DNA of 64,000 nucleotides from Aquila chrysaetos chrysaetos (GCF_900496995.4 NC_044014.1:25442234-25506233); one strand, 5' to 3'. Counted from the stretch's first letter, positions 38,931 through 49,536 are shown. Made by a program: numbers and translations. Notes: generated from the sequence alone by a model not told the origin.

Positions 38931-39949
38931 AATAATGACGGCGTTACTAGCAACTGATGTGTTTACCTCTGCAAAACGTCTTAGTGGGTAGCAGCTTACG
39001 AGAGTAAAAAGGCTGGGCAGCCAAGGATAGGGTACAAGCGCTGAACCTGTAATACGAAGGATAGGTTCATAATTACCGGCATTCTGCTGTCTTACTGAAA
39101 ATATAGTCAGTTCTGCGTGTCTTCTGTGATCTATAGTAATTATCCCTATTCATTTTTCAAGACTCTTGCGTCACTGAAGTACCTTGAAGCGAATCCGTAG
39201 GACACCGCCGGCAGAGAGGACGCTGCCTAGTTAGGTCTGATGGTAACGGCTTGCAAACGGCTGTGTCGAGGCGCACCTCGCCGCTCGGGGAGCGCCTGGC
39301 CCCGCCGGGGAGGGGGCTTGCTGTCGAGGGCTTGGGCTGCGCAGCCCCGGTGCCTGTGTGTGGCGTGGACGGAGGGAGAGCGCTGTGAACATAAGCTTCA
39401 GCTTATAACGCTTTTAACTAATGATCACGGGGCTAGCGTGACACGTAAAGGAACTGGAAATTAGCTGATATTGAGTGAGAAATCATTAATCAGTTTAAGG
39501 CTGGTTGGGTCCAGTTTTCTTAAGGTGATTGAGGAAAAAGGGAGAAGGGTTTGAGGAATCTGGAGCCCGTGTACTCACTTCTAAATTGCATTGAACTTCT
39601 AGTTATGCATGGAAAATCCTTTCTTAAAAATACCTGCTGTCCATCCAGTAACGTAAATGACTCGCAAAGTGTTTCTTAGTCTGATCTCGATCGCCCAGTA
39701 GCGTTTCATGCCTCCCCCCGTTTAAAAACAATGGGAAAATGTGGTGTTTGGATTTAGACTAATTTTTCACCAGCGATAAAGGGGCTGTTTTCTGTAACAG
39801 CGTAGATTATTAGAAACTTGTAATTTGCAGTTCGCATTTGCCATCAAGATCACAGCAGGGGAAAAAAAGAGACTAGAGTCTGCAGTAGCTTCCTTAATTC
39901 CTGTTCACGACGGATGGAAAAAACAACGCTTTCAGAGCAAACTTGCTTG

Positions 39950-40250
39950 AGTTTAATATACAGTGACTTCAGAAAGTGCAATAAAATCAATTAATGTTGC
40001 AAAAGCATTGGCCAAAAAGAAAGCGGCGAAAGGATTTATGGAAATGTAATGGATTTACAAGCATTTATCCTGCGACTTGATAAACAGCAATGGGAAGCAG
40101 AGATGGTGAAAATAATTAGTCCCGCAGCCTCAGTGAATATGGACAATTTATTATTATAATTTTATCCTTTCAGTGGTTATTCAAATTTATTTTTTAATTT
40201 TGTGATCTGAAGTGCAGGGGCATTAATCTAAAGTTTGGTCTTGGCTTCCT
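39950..40250. promoter_or_regulatory. Candidate conserved non-coding element
   Basis: Complex, repeat-free AT-rich sequence between two CpG islands. It has many homeodomain cores (ATCAATTAATG near 39986, AATAATTAG near 40110, ATTATTATAATT near 40150, GCATTAATC near 40220). Enhancer-like texture; conservation is not testable here. Confidence 0.4.
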
Positions 40251-40775
40251 CGGGGGCTGGGTTTCGTCTTCTGACATTTTCTCTCTTTGCAAAGCATGAT
40301 CTGTCATTTGCCAGGGCTTTTCCACACAGAGAGCTCATTCTTAGTTTTTCTGCCTGTATTTTAAGGACTATTACCTTTGGCCTTAGTAAATAATGTTACC
40401 CAACGGGGGAAGAATCAGCTGTTTGCCTCCCTATGCGCCAGGGTTTTCTTTCCCTTTTAATTTTCAGACGAGTTTTTCACGGAAACTTCGAAAGAGCAGC
40501 GATTATAGAGAGGCTGCAGGAGCATGCCCTGGCTCTTGAGCAACGCTAGCACAGAAAACTTTTCTTCTTGCTCTCAGAAGTTTGTAGTCCTATTATTACA
40601 GTTGAAAAGAGACATCTAACATGGAGTAAAGATTACAATTTCCAGAAGTCAGAATTTATTACAGTTAAACTGTGATAAGATCCCATCTGTTATGAACACA
40701 TGTAGCACCAATTGTTTTTCATACAACTGCAATTTATTTACCCTTCAGAGTGAAGGAGATTACAAGCGTGATTAC

Positions 40776-40820
40776 AAAAAAAAAAAATACAACCAACAAC
40801 AAACCGACCAACACCACCAC
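40776..40820 (+). repeat. A-rich/CA-rich low-complexity tract
   Basis: A run followed by TACAACCAACAAC and CCAACACCACCAC. Same class as the other A/C tracts. Confidence 0.7.
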
Positions 40821-40934
40821 GGTTTTTGTTTAGTCCGGCCTATCTGTTTTTATCTGGCTAAATCCATTTATGCTGCAATACTTCCCTTCGGATTAGATCG
40901 GAGATTCCCTCTGCCCCCAAAGAAGCGATTTTTA

Positions 40935-41280
40935 TCGGGTCCAGGACTGGCACGCCGGGTGCCGGCGGAGGCGGTGCGCGGCTGGCCGCCGAGGCGGGGG
41001 CGCGGGCGCCGGGGCCGGGGCCGGGTCCGGGGCCCTCCGCGGAGAGCGGCCGCTCCCGCCGCAGCGGCAGCCCGCGCCGGCGCTGCCCTTCGCCTCCGCC
41101 GGGGGGGCCGGCAGCGCCGCCTGGCGGGTGGGAGCCCGAACGAAACCTCGCAGGGCCGCCAAGACAAAGGGGAGAAGCCTCCTCTTCCCTCCTGGGGAGC
41201 CGAGCTGCTCGGCACAACGTCCCCGCGTGGGTCTCCACGTAAAGTGTGCCACGCTCTGGCCTGCGCTTCAGGAGAGCAGT
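40935..41280. promoter_or_regulatory. CpG island
   Basis: Very CpG-dense block (GCCGGCGGAGGCG, GCGCGGGCGCCG and similar) with sharp AT-rich borders. Long Arg/Pro/Gly-rich frames on both strands are composition artefacts. A canonical G-quadruplex motif lies inside it. Confidence 0.75.
41011..41032 (+). other. Canonical G-quadruplex motif
   Basis: Four G runs (41011-41014, 41017-41020, 41023-41025, 41029-41032) with loops of 2, 2 and 3 nt. Short loops predict a stable quadruplex on the plus strand. Confidence 0.7.
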
Positions 41281-41716
41281 AAAGTTCATTACTAACTGGA
41301 AGGAGAACCTGAAACGGTGGAGGGGGAGGGGAGGTATTTTTGTGTTTCCCTCGGTCGTAGTAGTTTAGGAGCAAGGAATGTGCCTGCTCGTCCTCTTACC
41401 CCATCCCACAGAAGTGGTTTGGATCAAGGAACACGCACTTCACAAAATAAAGCAGGAAAAATGAAGCACTTGTAAAAAAAAAAAATTTTAAAAATCCCAC
41501 ACGTTCTTACTGCGATAGCCTAAGAACAGTGATCTAATTTTGTTCTCTTTCAAACCGTTACAAGGCATATATGTGTGTATATATATATGTGTATATATAT
41601 CCTCCAGGTTTCAGTGGGCGTCTTTCTGCTGCTCTGTTATCATTATTTCTTGCCTTCATGTGACGTTGAAGACAGATGACAGCATTGTCAGGTTGTCTTT
41701 AATTCATTTGAAGATT

Positions 41717-41733
41717 AAAAAAAAAAAAAAAAA
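41717..41733 (+). repeat. A17 homopolymer
   Basis: Seventeen consecutive A. A TA/GT-rich stretch (ATATGTGTGTATATATATATATG) lies about 130 bp upstream, near 41568-41605. Confidence 0.85.
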
Positions 41734-42412
41734 TACACACAAGTCTTCTTACAATATTCAAAGCCTGAACGGATTTACTTTTTTCACATAGGGGACGGGG
41801 TGGCTGGGAGGGGGGAGCGGTTGATGAATTTCAGACATGAAGAGAGAACAAAGTCTGCATCGCTGTGCGCGCACACACACGCACAGAACAAGCGGCCGGA
41901 GGTGGGATTTTTGCAGCAGCAGCACCTGGTTGCTCTTGATGGAGAAATACCCAGCATTAGGACAGCCTTTTCGCCTTTATGCACAAGCTCAAATGTATAA
42001 TCTGCTTACATTTCAACCCCGTCTCTGCTGCCAAAGCATTCCATCTCCAAAGAGGTGGGAGCATACCGACTCAGGGTCCGTCTTTTTTCTTTTGACACCT
42101 TGTATGCTTCACCGCAACAAAATTTTACCTTTAAAAAAAAAATTTTAAAAAGTGATCTGCCCCGAATTTCCTAGGTCTGAGCCGAGAGAGACTTAGCAGG
42201 GATTAGACACCTCCAATCAGGACTGATCGCTTGCCTGCCACAGGTCTGTTCGTGAAGCAGTGCAGACTGTGTTTTGCGGTGCAGAGAGAATCGTGGGGTA
42301 GGGGTCTCAGCTTGGGGTTAGAAATGTCTGAAATTATACCCAAAATCTGGATGGAAAGGAGATTCGATGCTGGTAACTCCAGCGATTTTCCAACTTTAGA
42401 TTCGTTCCTTTA

Positions 42413-42512
42413 AAAAACAAAACAAAAACAAACAAACAAAAAAAATCAAAAAACCCCAAAACACCACCACCACACCAAAAAAAAACCAAACCCCCAAACA
42501 AACAAAAAACCC
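42413..42512 (+). repeat. A-rich/AC low-complexity tract
   Basis: About 100 bp composed almost only of A and C: AAAC, CAAACAAAC, CCCC and a short (CAC)n core (ACACCACCACCACAC). Confidence 0.85.
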
Positions 42513-43497
42513 GAAACGGCGCTCTACTGAAAGCTTGTAGTGAGAGCCAACAGTATTAAAGCAAGGCTGCATTTCTCTCCATCTTTTCTAAATATGAGAG
42601 AATGAAGTTTGATCAATGTTTTTACAGAATAGGAATGCACGTTTACTTTTGTTTCGAAAGCTTGGGCCTTTCAGGACTCCCCTTAGTCCGGGTGATTTCG
42701 ATTGTAGATGTGGGCAGTTCATTACAAACCTCGGATTAGAGAGAAGAGGGTCAGCCCCAGTCACCTCATTGCGCGTACCTTTCTGGCTACGCTGAAGGTA
42801 GCTTCAAAGGTAGTGGATGGGCAGCGGGTGACTATCCGGTCTTAGAAAATGGAGCCTCTTATCACTGAGGAAAATCTTCCCGTCATAAAAGCATCCTTGT
42901 ATTTTAGCTCTAGCATACGTTTTGCACTCTAAAATCAGGCAAGCAAACGTATAGGTATGTGGTTGGTGTGGAGTTGTACGCATAAGCCAAGATACGTATG
43001 CCCATATAGGCTCAGATATATTACAGAAACTCTTTTGCTGTCTGTGGAGTCTGATGTTTTATTGTTTCATAAAACTAGCTTAATTACATTTCCCCATAGA
43101 TAAGATAAACAGAACCCTTCTTTTCTAAGCGTTCCTTATCAGAAGTATTTTGCCGAAGTGGCATCCAGAGTAAGCCTTTGAGAGGGGACGGAAATGCATT
43201 AATTTTTATTTTGGTTCTTCAGTTGCACTTAGCATCTGACAAGAGTTGATTTAAATATTACATGAGTTTATCTTTAATGTTCAAAAAGATTTGTGAGAAA
43301 GGCGAAACTGTTTAATTTAAACTAATGTATGCCTGACTCTGGTCAGATTGATCAAAGTTTCGGGGTTTGATGGGTTTTGCCCTTCTGTTGCTTGTCCTCT
43401 CGAGCTGGTTTTTCACTGTGAAATTATTTTAGTTCGGTGGCATGGACCAGCGGCTGCTGTCAACTCCACAACCCATCCAGTTAGTAAGAACGGGGAT

Positions 43498-43511
43498 GGG
43501 GGGGGGGGGGG
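43498..43511 (+). repeat. G14 homopolymer
   Basis: Fourteen consecutive G within GGGGATG...GAGG, followed about 70 bp downstream by an A17 run (43580-43596). Confidence 0.8.
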
Positions 43512-44246
43512 AGGAAATAACAAATGCAGTACTTTTACCTAAAAACATTACTGCCCGTAAGTCAATTTCTATTAGGAGGAAAAAAAAAAAAAAAAAGCGA
43601 ATTTCCTAGATTAATATCAAAATCCTAGGTGACACTTGCCATGTCAAATACTTAACAAGCCTGGAAGAGAGACCTTCTTACCACCACCGTACATATAAAA
43701 TAAGCTACTTTAATTTTTCATTAATCTCGGGAACAGTATCTGAGCAAAACACTAGTAACAACGTTAAGTGTTCATTTCGTCACTTGTATCAGAAATCTTT
43801 ATGCGTGTACCTCTTCAGAGCTGAAATCCACAAAACTGCTGTTAGGGCTCCAGGACACAGAAATCCCTCTCGCGCTCTTTTTAAAATAGCCCCTGCAACA
43901 CCTGATTGCTGATGGGTTTTAGCTAGCGAATTCCGAGCTGCAGCTGTTGGATATCTGTAATTGTAAAATACGTGAACAGAAGTGTATGGAGTGGTGGTGG
44001 TTTTTAATTGCGGCAAATCTGTAATAGTTGCTTGCACACCCAGATGGAGCCTGAAATGTAATTTTCCTCAAATTAAAGTAGCTAAAATAGCGAAGCGGGG
44101 AGGGCAGGCTGGCCGGGCTGCCCTGCCAGCGCACCGCAGCCGGGCTGCAGGAGAGGGCGGGGGGCGTGCGGCGTGGGGAGACGGTTGCGAGCTTGTTCTG
44201 CCTCTCTCGGACTCGCTGGACGAACTCTCCACCACCATCACACACA

Positions 44247-44269
44247 CCCCCCCCCCCCCCCCCCCCCCC
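44247..44269 (+). repeat. C23 homopolymer after (CA)n
   Basis: ACACACA runs into 23 consecutive C. On the minus strand this is G23, a very strong quadruplex-forming run. Exact length in the assembly is doubtful. Confidence 0.85.
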
Positions 44270-44509
44270 GAGCCGCAAAGCCCTTCTTTCGATTATTTGC
44301 TGTGTTTGTATCCTCCTCCTATTTTGCTATTAAAGTTTACTTGGTGCAGTTAACAGCACTGCCCTCCCCTCCCTTTCCCTAACTCTTCCGTTCATAACGA
44401 GAACTCATTTTACATTCCCTAAAGCAGAGATCCTCAATGGTCCCTTCCCCATTTAATGGGGGAAAAAAACCCACGTTTGGTTAAAGCGCAAAGCATTTCC
44501 CATGCCGCT

Positions 44510-45235
44510 TTCGGATCAGCTTCCCAAAAGAGCCGCAGCACGGCCCATCACCCGGCGCCCCCGTGTGCATGCCGGGCACGGGCCCGGCCCGGCCCCGGCA
44601 GACGCGCCGCGCCGGGTGCCGGGACGGCCGGGCGAGCGCTGGAGCTTTCATTAGCTTGCTGCTTTTCTCTCCTTTGCACATTAACGCTAACTTCCACTAA
44701 TTATCTGGAGTAAATGCATTAGACTAATTAGCATCTGGGCACCACGGGAAACTTTGAACAGTAATTATATTGTGGGGGATACAGAACGAGGGAGAAAACC
44801 CAGTGATTTGTCAAGCAAAGTCGCCGCTTGCAACTTTTCCCCCTGCCGGGGCGTCGCGCTGGGGCCGGGGTGAGGGCAGCCCGCAGCGGGGGGAGAGGGA
44901 CTGTGCGAGGGACAGCAGGTACTCGGCTCCGCCTGAGCCGCTCCCTGCAAGCGCCTGGCGGACCGCGGGAGCAAAGCCCTTCGCTGGCATCGCCTGTACG
45001 GACTTGGGTATGGCTTTTCCGACTATCTCGGCGGCAACGGGTTGTTCCGCAGTTTCGGTAGCTGCTCTGGCTTTTCCGTCGCAGCCCCCGCTCCTACCTG
45101 AGTGCAGGACGACGAGCCGGAGCCGGAGCCGGGCGGTGGCCCTGGGCGCTGGGAAGCACGGGCTGGGGAGGCAGAGGCGCGGCGCAGGCAGGGGTAGCCC
45201 CTCTCGGCATCACGTCGAGTTTGGCACTGCACTTC
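44510..45235. promoter_or_regulatory. Split CpG island (44.51-44.64 and 44.83-45.23 kb) around an AT-rich element
   Basis: Two CpG-dense segments separated by about 190 bp of AT-rich, homeodomain-site-rich DNA. A smaller GC patch lies at 44.09-44.18 kb. Open frames here (for example the 156-codon plus ORF at 44770-45240) are not recognisable proteins. Confidence 0.6.
44645..44775. promoter_or_regulatory. Candidate homeodomain-dense enhancer between two CpG segments
   Basis: Within 130 bp: CATTAGC (44649), CACATTAACG (44677), CCACTAATTATC (44694), GCATTAGACTAATTAGC (44717) and GTAATTAT (44761). At least five ATTA/TAAT cores occur in low-repeat sequence, about 1.9 kb from the ZNF503 stop codon. 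Function is inference. Confidence 0.5.
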
Positions 45236-45485
45236 AGTAAAGAGCAAACTTGGATCAAATAATGGATGGACTTCTTTTTTTTCCCCCTTTCCCTTCCCTT
45301 TTAAAAGAAAATGCGTTCTCAGAGCAGTCCGATTTTTTTTTTTTTTAACGTGATGATCGTTTGTGCTGCGGTACGAACTGAAGAAAGAAATTAAAAATAA
45401 CTGGATGAGAACAAACAGCGCTTCCCCTAATTGCTTCTGAACTTCTCATTTAGAAAAACAGACGAATAGTTATGCATTACACTGT

Positions 45486-45510
45486 AAAAAAAAAAAAAAA
45501 AAAAAAAAAA
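45486..45510 (+). repeat. A25 homopolymer
   Basis: Twenty-five consecutive A. Similar shorter A or T runs lie at 45333-45346, 45729-45740, 45755-45767 and 45807-45817, making 45.3-45.9 kb homopolymer-rich. Confidence 0.85.
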
Positions 45511-45799
45511 GCTTTCAGATAATCTTCTTACTCTTTTACAAATAAGTCCTGCCTTCCCGTTTCTTTCTAAAGAAAGAACAAGGTCTTTTAATTGAAACCC
45601 AGTTTTAAAAAACAGGTTTTCATAGTAAAAACATTTTTTAAAAAAAGTTAATCATCCTTAGGAAGGTGAAAGAGATTTAACCGATTCTCAGTTTTCCCAT
45701 TTCATGCCTACGAATTCTACTGAAGGGAAAAAAAAAAAAATACTCCCGTCTGCTTTTTTTTTTTTTTGAGAGAAAGCCCTGGGGTTACAATAAAAAAAC

Positions 45800-46594
45800 T
45801 TTTGGGTTTTTTTTTTTATTTTTAATTAAAATTGAATAAACGCTTAAGGAGAAATTAGCAGTTGCCTCCATCCAAGACCTACTCGGGTTTTATAACAGAA
45901 TCAAAGCGTATTTAAAAAAAAAAAAAAGGTAAAACCTTTTAATACATCAAATATACGGAATTTTAATCTTTAAAGCGATACATTGTCTATTTTAGTACAT
46001 GACGTAAACCTTACTTAACCCTTTTTACAGGGTGGACTTAAAAATTAAAAATAGTTAAGTGTTCCTTTTAAAGAACAAAATAAGGCAAATGAGGTTTTTG
46101 GAATAGAATTGTTTTTGTTTTTCTTCCAGAATACATACAAAAAAATACCAATTCTCTTTCAAGGGTATACACCTTAAAAATAATTGCAATTTGAAATTAT
46201 AACTGACAAATTGCGAGTTGTTGTTTAGTAACAAACATGCATGTAAATTTTTTTGTTTCAATGAGACATTAAATAAGAACGTACAATACAATCATAGCAA
46301 TTTTAAAGTAACATTAAAGAGAAGACCTCTATCTTTTTATTTATATTCTACAATGGGTGTTCCACTTTTACCTATTGAGCTCAGTTAAGTAATGCACTTT
46401 ATGATTCGTTGTCCCGCTTGAAGCTAACATAAATAAATACAGTGCTCATGGATCCAGTCCTCAAATGAACACTATTTTATAAAAAGTCTGATTTTTTTTT
46501 TTTTCTTTCCAACTTTTATAAAGTTTCGCAGGGCTTCCTTCCCTCACCGCTAGCCTCTGTGTTGTGTTGTGTGTCAAAGCCCCGCTGCCTGCGC
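45800..46594 (-). other. ZNF503: Probable 3' UTR of ZNF503 with two candidate poly(A) signals
   Basis: After the stop codon the minus strand turns abruptly AT-rich and non-coding. Minus-strand AATAAA hexamers lie at 46341-46336 (3' UTR of about 270 nt, followed by a T-rich downstream segment) and at 45820-45815 (about 790 nt). ATTAAA variants lie near 45943-45938. I cannot tell which is used. The 25-base homopolymer at 45486-45510 lies beyond both. Confidence 0.55.
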
Positions 46595-49519
46595 TCACTG
46601 GTACCCCAGGGCCGAGGCTGTGGTGAGTCTCTGCCCGTAGAGTGCATAAGGGGAGTAGTAGGGTCCGGTGGCGGCGGGCACGGGCACGGGGGCCCCGGGG
46701 GTGGGCAGGGGGCTCTTGGAGTAGGGGTGGTAGCGGCTGCCGAGTCCCAGCGCATGGTGTGGGCTGCGCAGGGCCAGCGTGCCCGGGCTGCCCGGGGCGC
46801 CCGTCGTGGGGATGTGCATGTGGCACGCCATGGCTGCGGCTGCTGCGCTGGCCAGCGATGAGGAGCTGGGGTAGCTGGAGAGGAGTTTATCGGTGCCCGG
46901 GAAGGCAGTATGGGTCCGCAAGTGGCTAAGCAGCTCCTCCGAGGTGGCAAAGCGCTTGTCGCAGGGTCCGTTGGCCGACACCCAGTTGCAGATGTGTGGC
47001 TGGGGGTCGTTGGGGAGCATGAAGCCGTAGGGGTACAAAGGGTGGCCGGCCAGCGAGGGCGGCGTAGCGCCGGTCAGCGAGGAGTGGACGCTGTGCAAAG
47101 GGTGGGTGGGGTAGACGAGGGGGTATCCGGACTTGAGGGCCTGGTCGTGGGCACAGGAGGCGCCGGCGGCGCCGGCCAGGTGGCTGGCGCAGTGGTAGCT
47201 CAGGCAGTACGGGTCTCGGCACAGGCTCGCCGTCATCACCGACGGCGGCGACGCGCCCGCCAGCGGGCTCGACCCCGCCGGCTTGCTGCAGCCCAGGCTG
47301 CTGGCAGCGGCCAGCTGGGCCCCCACCAGGCTGGAGGATTTGGTGGGGTCCAGCGTCACTCCGTGCGGCAGAAACTGGGGCGGGTAGCCGGCGTAGGCTC
47401 CAGCCAGCGTCCCCGGGTAGCTCATGCCCGCCGGGGGCAGGGGGAAGACGGTCTGGCCCGGCTTGTAAGGGGAGACGGGGGCCACGAGGCCGGAGCCCAG
47501 GACGGAGGTGGAGGAGGTGGCGGTGGTGCTGCTGCAGGAGGAGGCGGAGTCCGAGGCGATGGGCTTGGAGCCCGGCGTGCTCTCCTGGTGCTGGTTGACC
47601 TCCACGTTAATCCCGGCACAGCTCACGCTAATCCGGCTGTGGCTGATGCTGGTGGTGCCCGGGCCTCCCTCCGAGCCGGAGCTGCCGCTCTTTCCGCAGC
47701 CCTCCGAGTCCTTCTTGTCCTCCCCGACTTTGCCCTCGGCCGGCAGCAGCCCCGGCGAGCAGGCGGAGGCGCTGGAGTTAGGGCTGCCTGTCCTTGGGGT
47801 GAACGGCTGGCAGGTGGCGCTCGGCACCCGGAATCCCGACTTCTCCCCGGCCGCGACCCCCGCGGCGGGGGCGCCCGCGCAGCTCGCCGCCCCCGGCTCC
47901 TTCTTCTCCGCGCCCGGCTTGGAGTACGGCTTGAAGCTCGACTTGTCCTCCACGCCGATGTCGCTGAGCTTCAAGGGGCCCGACTTGGAGTCCTTGTCGC
48001 CTCCGGAGCCATTGGAGGTGACCGAGGAGAGTTTGGAGGAAGGGGACGGGTCCGGCTTCCCTATCTGCGAACAAGTTTGTGCCAAAAGGGCCAGGGGACT
48101 CTTCTTCGCGTCCAGCTGCGGAAATCAGAAGGACACACAAAGACAGAGGTTTAATCGGGGTCTAAGAAAAACCCCGGGGCATAGCTCGGACGCTTGTCCC
48201 GTACGTTTCTGCAGAGTAATGCAACTAATGAACAATTTTGTGCGCATTCATCACCCTGACAGCCCCCTCCCCTGCATGCACCATTTTCCACAAAGCCTTT
48301 ATAAAGGGCTGGGGATTTTCATACCCCTGCGAGCCCACCGCGGCCGCCTTCAGCGCCCGCTGTTTCCCCGGCAGCGGCCCGGGCAGCGCAGAGCTCGGCG
48401 CCTCGGCGTTTGTCTCCCCGCCGCTCCGGCCGTGCAGGCGCACAAACCCGCCCGTGAACTATAGCGACTGCAGCATTTCTGCGCCCTGACTGCTGACGCT
48501 ATTTATAAATAGAGCCCGAGTTAGCCGGCGAGACGGGCGCCGGGGGAGAGGGGTGTCCTGGCTCCGCAGAGACCCTAATGAAATCATTCATTCCCACGGA
48601 CACACCCTGCCCATCACCCGCGCCGTTTCGAGTTTCGGTCCCGCAAACAGCGAGCTACCCAGAGGGGGACCGACAACGTCGACAGAGAAGAGACGGGGCG
48701 AATAGGACCCCCGAAGTACAAACGCGTGTCGGTACTTGAAAGGGAACGGTCGGGGAGCTGAAAGTTATCCCGCCGCACCCACGCTTGAGCCAGACCCTCT
48801 CCGCGCCCCCCCCTTAACCCACCCCCCCCCATCTAAACGCTCCCTGCAAAAGCGAGGTTGTTTGGCACTCGGAGCGCTGCTTAGCTGCGTGGCCGGATCG
48901 TGACCCCAGAGCGGGTCGTTGCCTTCCACTCACCCCTCCTCTCAAAAAAAAAAAAGAAAAAAAAAGCTAAAAAGAGCAAAAATAAAAAGTTAATTTGCAC
49001 AGGAATTAGAAAACGTCCCAGTAAACATGGAAACAATAACCAGGAGCGGTTCCTCGCACTAACTCTGATCAAAAGCAGCCCATTTCCTGGTGTAACCGCA
49101 TTTCAGAGCGCAGGAAAGTGCCGAGGGAGGCTGGCGGAGCCGCCATGCAGAGCGAGCGCCCGGGCAGGGAGGGGAGAAAGGGCCGGGGCCGGCTCCGAGG
49201 TCCTTACCTCGATGGGGCTGACGGGCGTGGAGGGTAAAGGCTGCAGGTATTCGGGGTGTAAAATGTGTCCAGTCCGCGCCGTGAGCATTTTCAAGACTTT
49301 GATGGGAAGGCGGTTGGCTTGGCGTAGCGGGTCCGAGGGGGGGACGGCGTGGAAGCAGGGCTTGGCGGCGGCGGCGCTGCTGCCGTTATTCCCAGCGTGC
49401 CCGTTCGGCCCGGCGAGGTCGGCGGCGCTGCGGCTGCGGCGGGGGCTGCCTCCGGGCTCGCTGAGGCTGCTGCTGCGCTTACTACTTCTTATAGCAGAAA
49501 GCGAGGGCGATGTGATCAT
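46595..49519 (-). CDS. ZNF503: ZNF503 (NolzI/Nlz2), NET-family zinc-finger transcriptional repressor; join of 49519-49208 and 48115-46595
   Basis: Two coding exons give an intact 610-residue protein: 104 residues from exon 1 and 506 from exon 2, ending in TGA at 46597-46595. The exon 1 donor reads GAG|GTAAGG (last exon base 49208). The exon 2 acceptor reads TTTCCGCAG|CTG (first exon base 48115). Visible parts: MITSPSLSAIRSSK N terminus; conserved block RLPIKVLKMLTARTGHI (about 70-86); SPLALLA Sp motif at 110-116, directly after the junction; FKPY at 165-168, the motif described as Groucho-binding in NET proteins; Buttonhead-like box CRDPYC at 403-408; one atypical C2H2 finger with C480, C489, H502 and H506 (C-x8-C-x12-H-x3-H); C terminus RLTTASALGYQ. 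Family knowledge: a nuclear co-repressor-recruiting factor in striatal, hindbrain, spinal and limb development that probably does not bind DNA classically. Human protein is, from memory, 646 residues with long Gly tracts; those are mostly missing here. The paralogue ZNF703 is less likely given the C-terminal half. Confidence 0.96.
48296..48307. promoter_or_regulatory. 12-bp TATA-like palindrome CCTTTATAAAGG in the ZNF503 intron
   Basis: Perfect palindrome about 190 bp 3' (on the gene) of the CTATTTATAAATAG element. It has eight A/T bases between CC and GG, so it is not a canonical CArG box (which has six). A TATA-like role on either strand is possible. Confidence 0.4.
48499..48512. promoter_or_regulatory. 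14-bp perfect palindrome CTATTTATAAATAG in the ZNF503 intron
   Basis: The sequence is its own reverse complement. It contains two overlapping matches to the MEF2 consensus YTAWWWWTAR (CTATTTATAA and TTATAAATAG) and a TATA-like core on both strands, inside otherwise GC-rich intron. It could be a MEF2 site or a cryptic promoter element; neither is shown. Confidence 0.5.
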
Positions 49520-49536
49520 GACCCAAAACCTCGCAT
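49516..49536 (-). CDS. Possible 6-codon upstream ORF overlapping the ZNF503 start codon
   Basis: An ATG at 49536-49534 opens MRGFGS and stops at TGA 49518-49516. That stop overlaps the ZNF503 ATG (49519-49517) in the form ATGA. If transcription starts upstream of 49540, ribosomes would terminate exactly on the main start codon. The main start has G at -3 and A at +4, a moderate context. Translation of the uORF is inference. Confidence 0.4.
   Translation of the reverse strand: MRGFGS

Larger units (their letters stand above)
48116..49207 (-). other. ZNF503: Single intron of ZNF503 (1,092 bp, GT-AG)
   Basis: Read on the minus strand it starts GTAAGGACC after the codons Pro-Ile-Glu and ends TTTCCGCAG before Leu-Asp-Ala-Lys-Lys. 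It is phase 0, so exons join without splitting a codon. The intron is GC-rich and CpG-rich except for AT islands. It contains two palindromic TATA-like blocks (48296-48307 and 48499-48512), described separately, and an A-rich stretch near 48944-48990. Confidence 0.93.

Noticed and set aside
40692-41374. Four overlapping long frames on both strands
   Set aside because: All are open because of a CpG island; compositions are Arg/Pro/Gly/Ala and no family is recognised.
46910-48154. 414-codon open frame on the plus strand across ZNF503 (and a 318-codon frame at 47508-48464)
   Set aside because: Antisense shadow of a GC-rich coding exon with few stop trinucleotides; Arg/Gly/Ala-rich, no domain. 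The minus-strand frame matches a known protein.
49103-49207. Reading exon 1 through past 49208 (ending LALHGGSASLPRHFPAL)
   Set aside because: The consensus donor at 49207 and the matching family sequence in exon 2 (LDAKKSPLALLAQTCSQ) show splicing; the readthrough has no family similarity.
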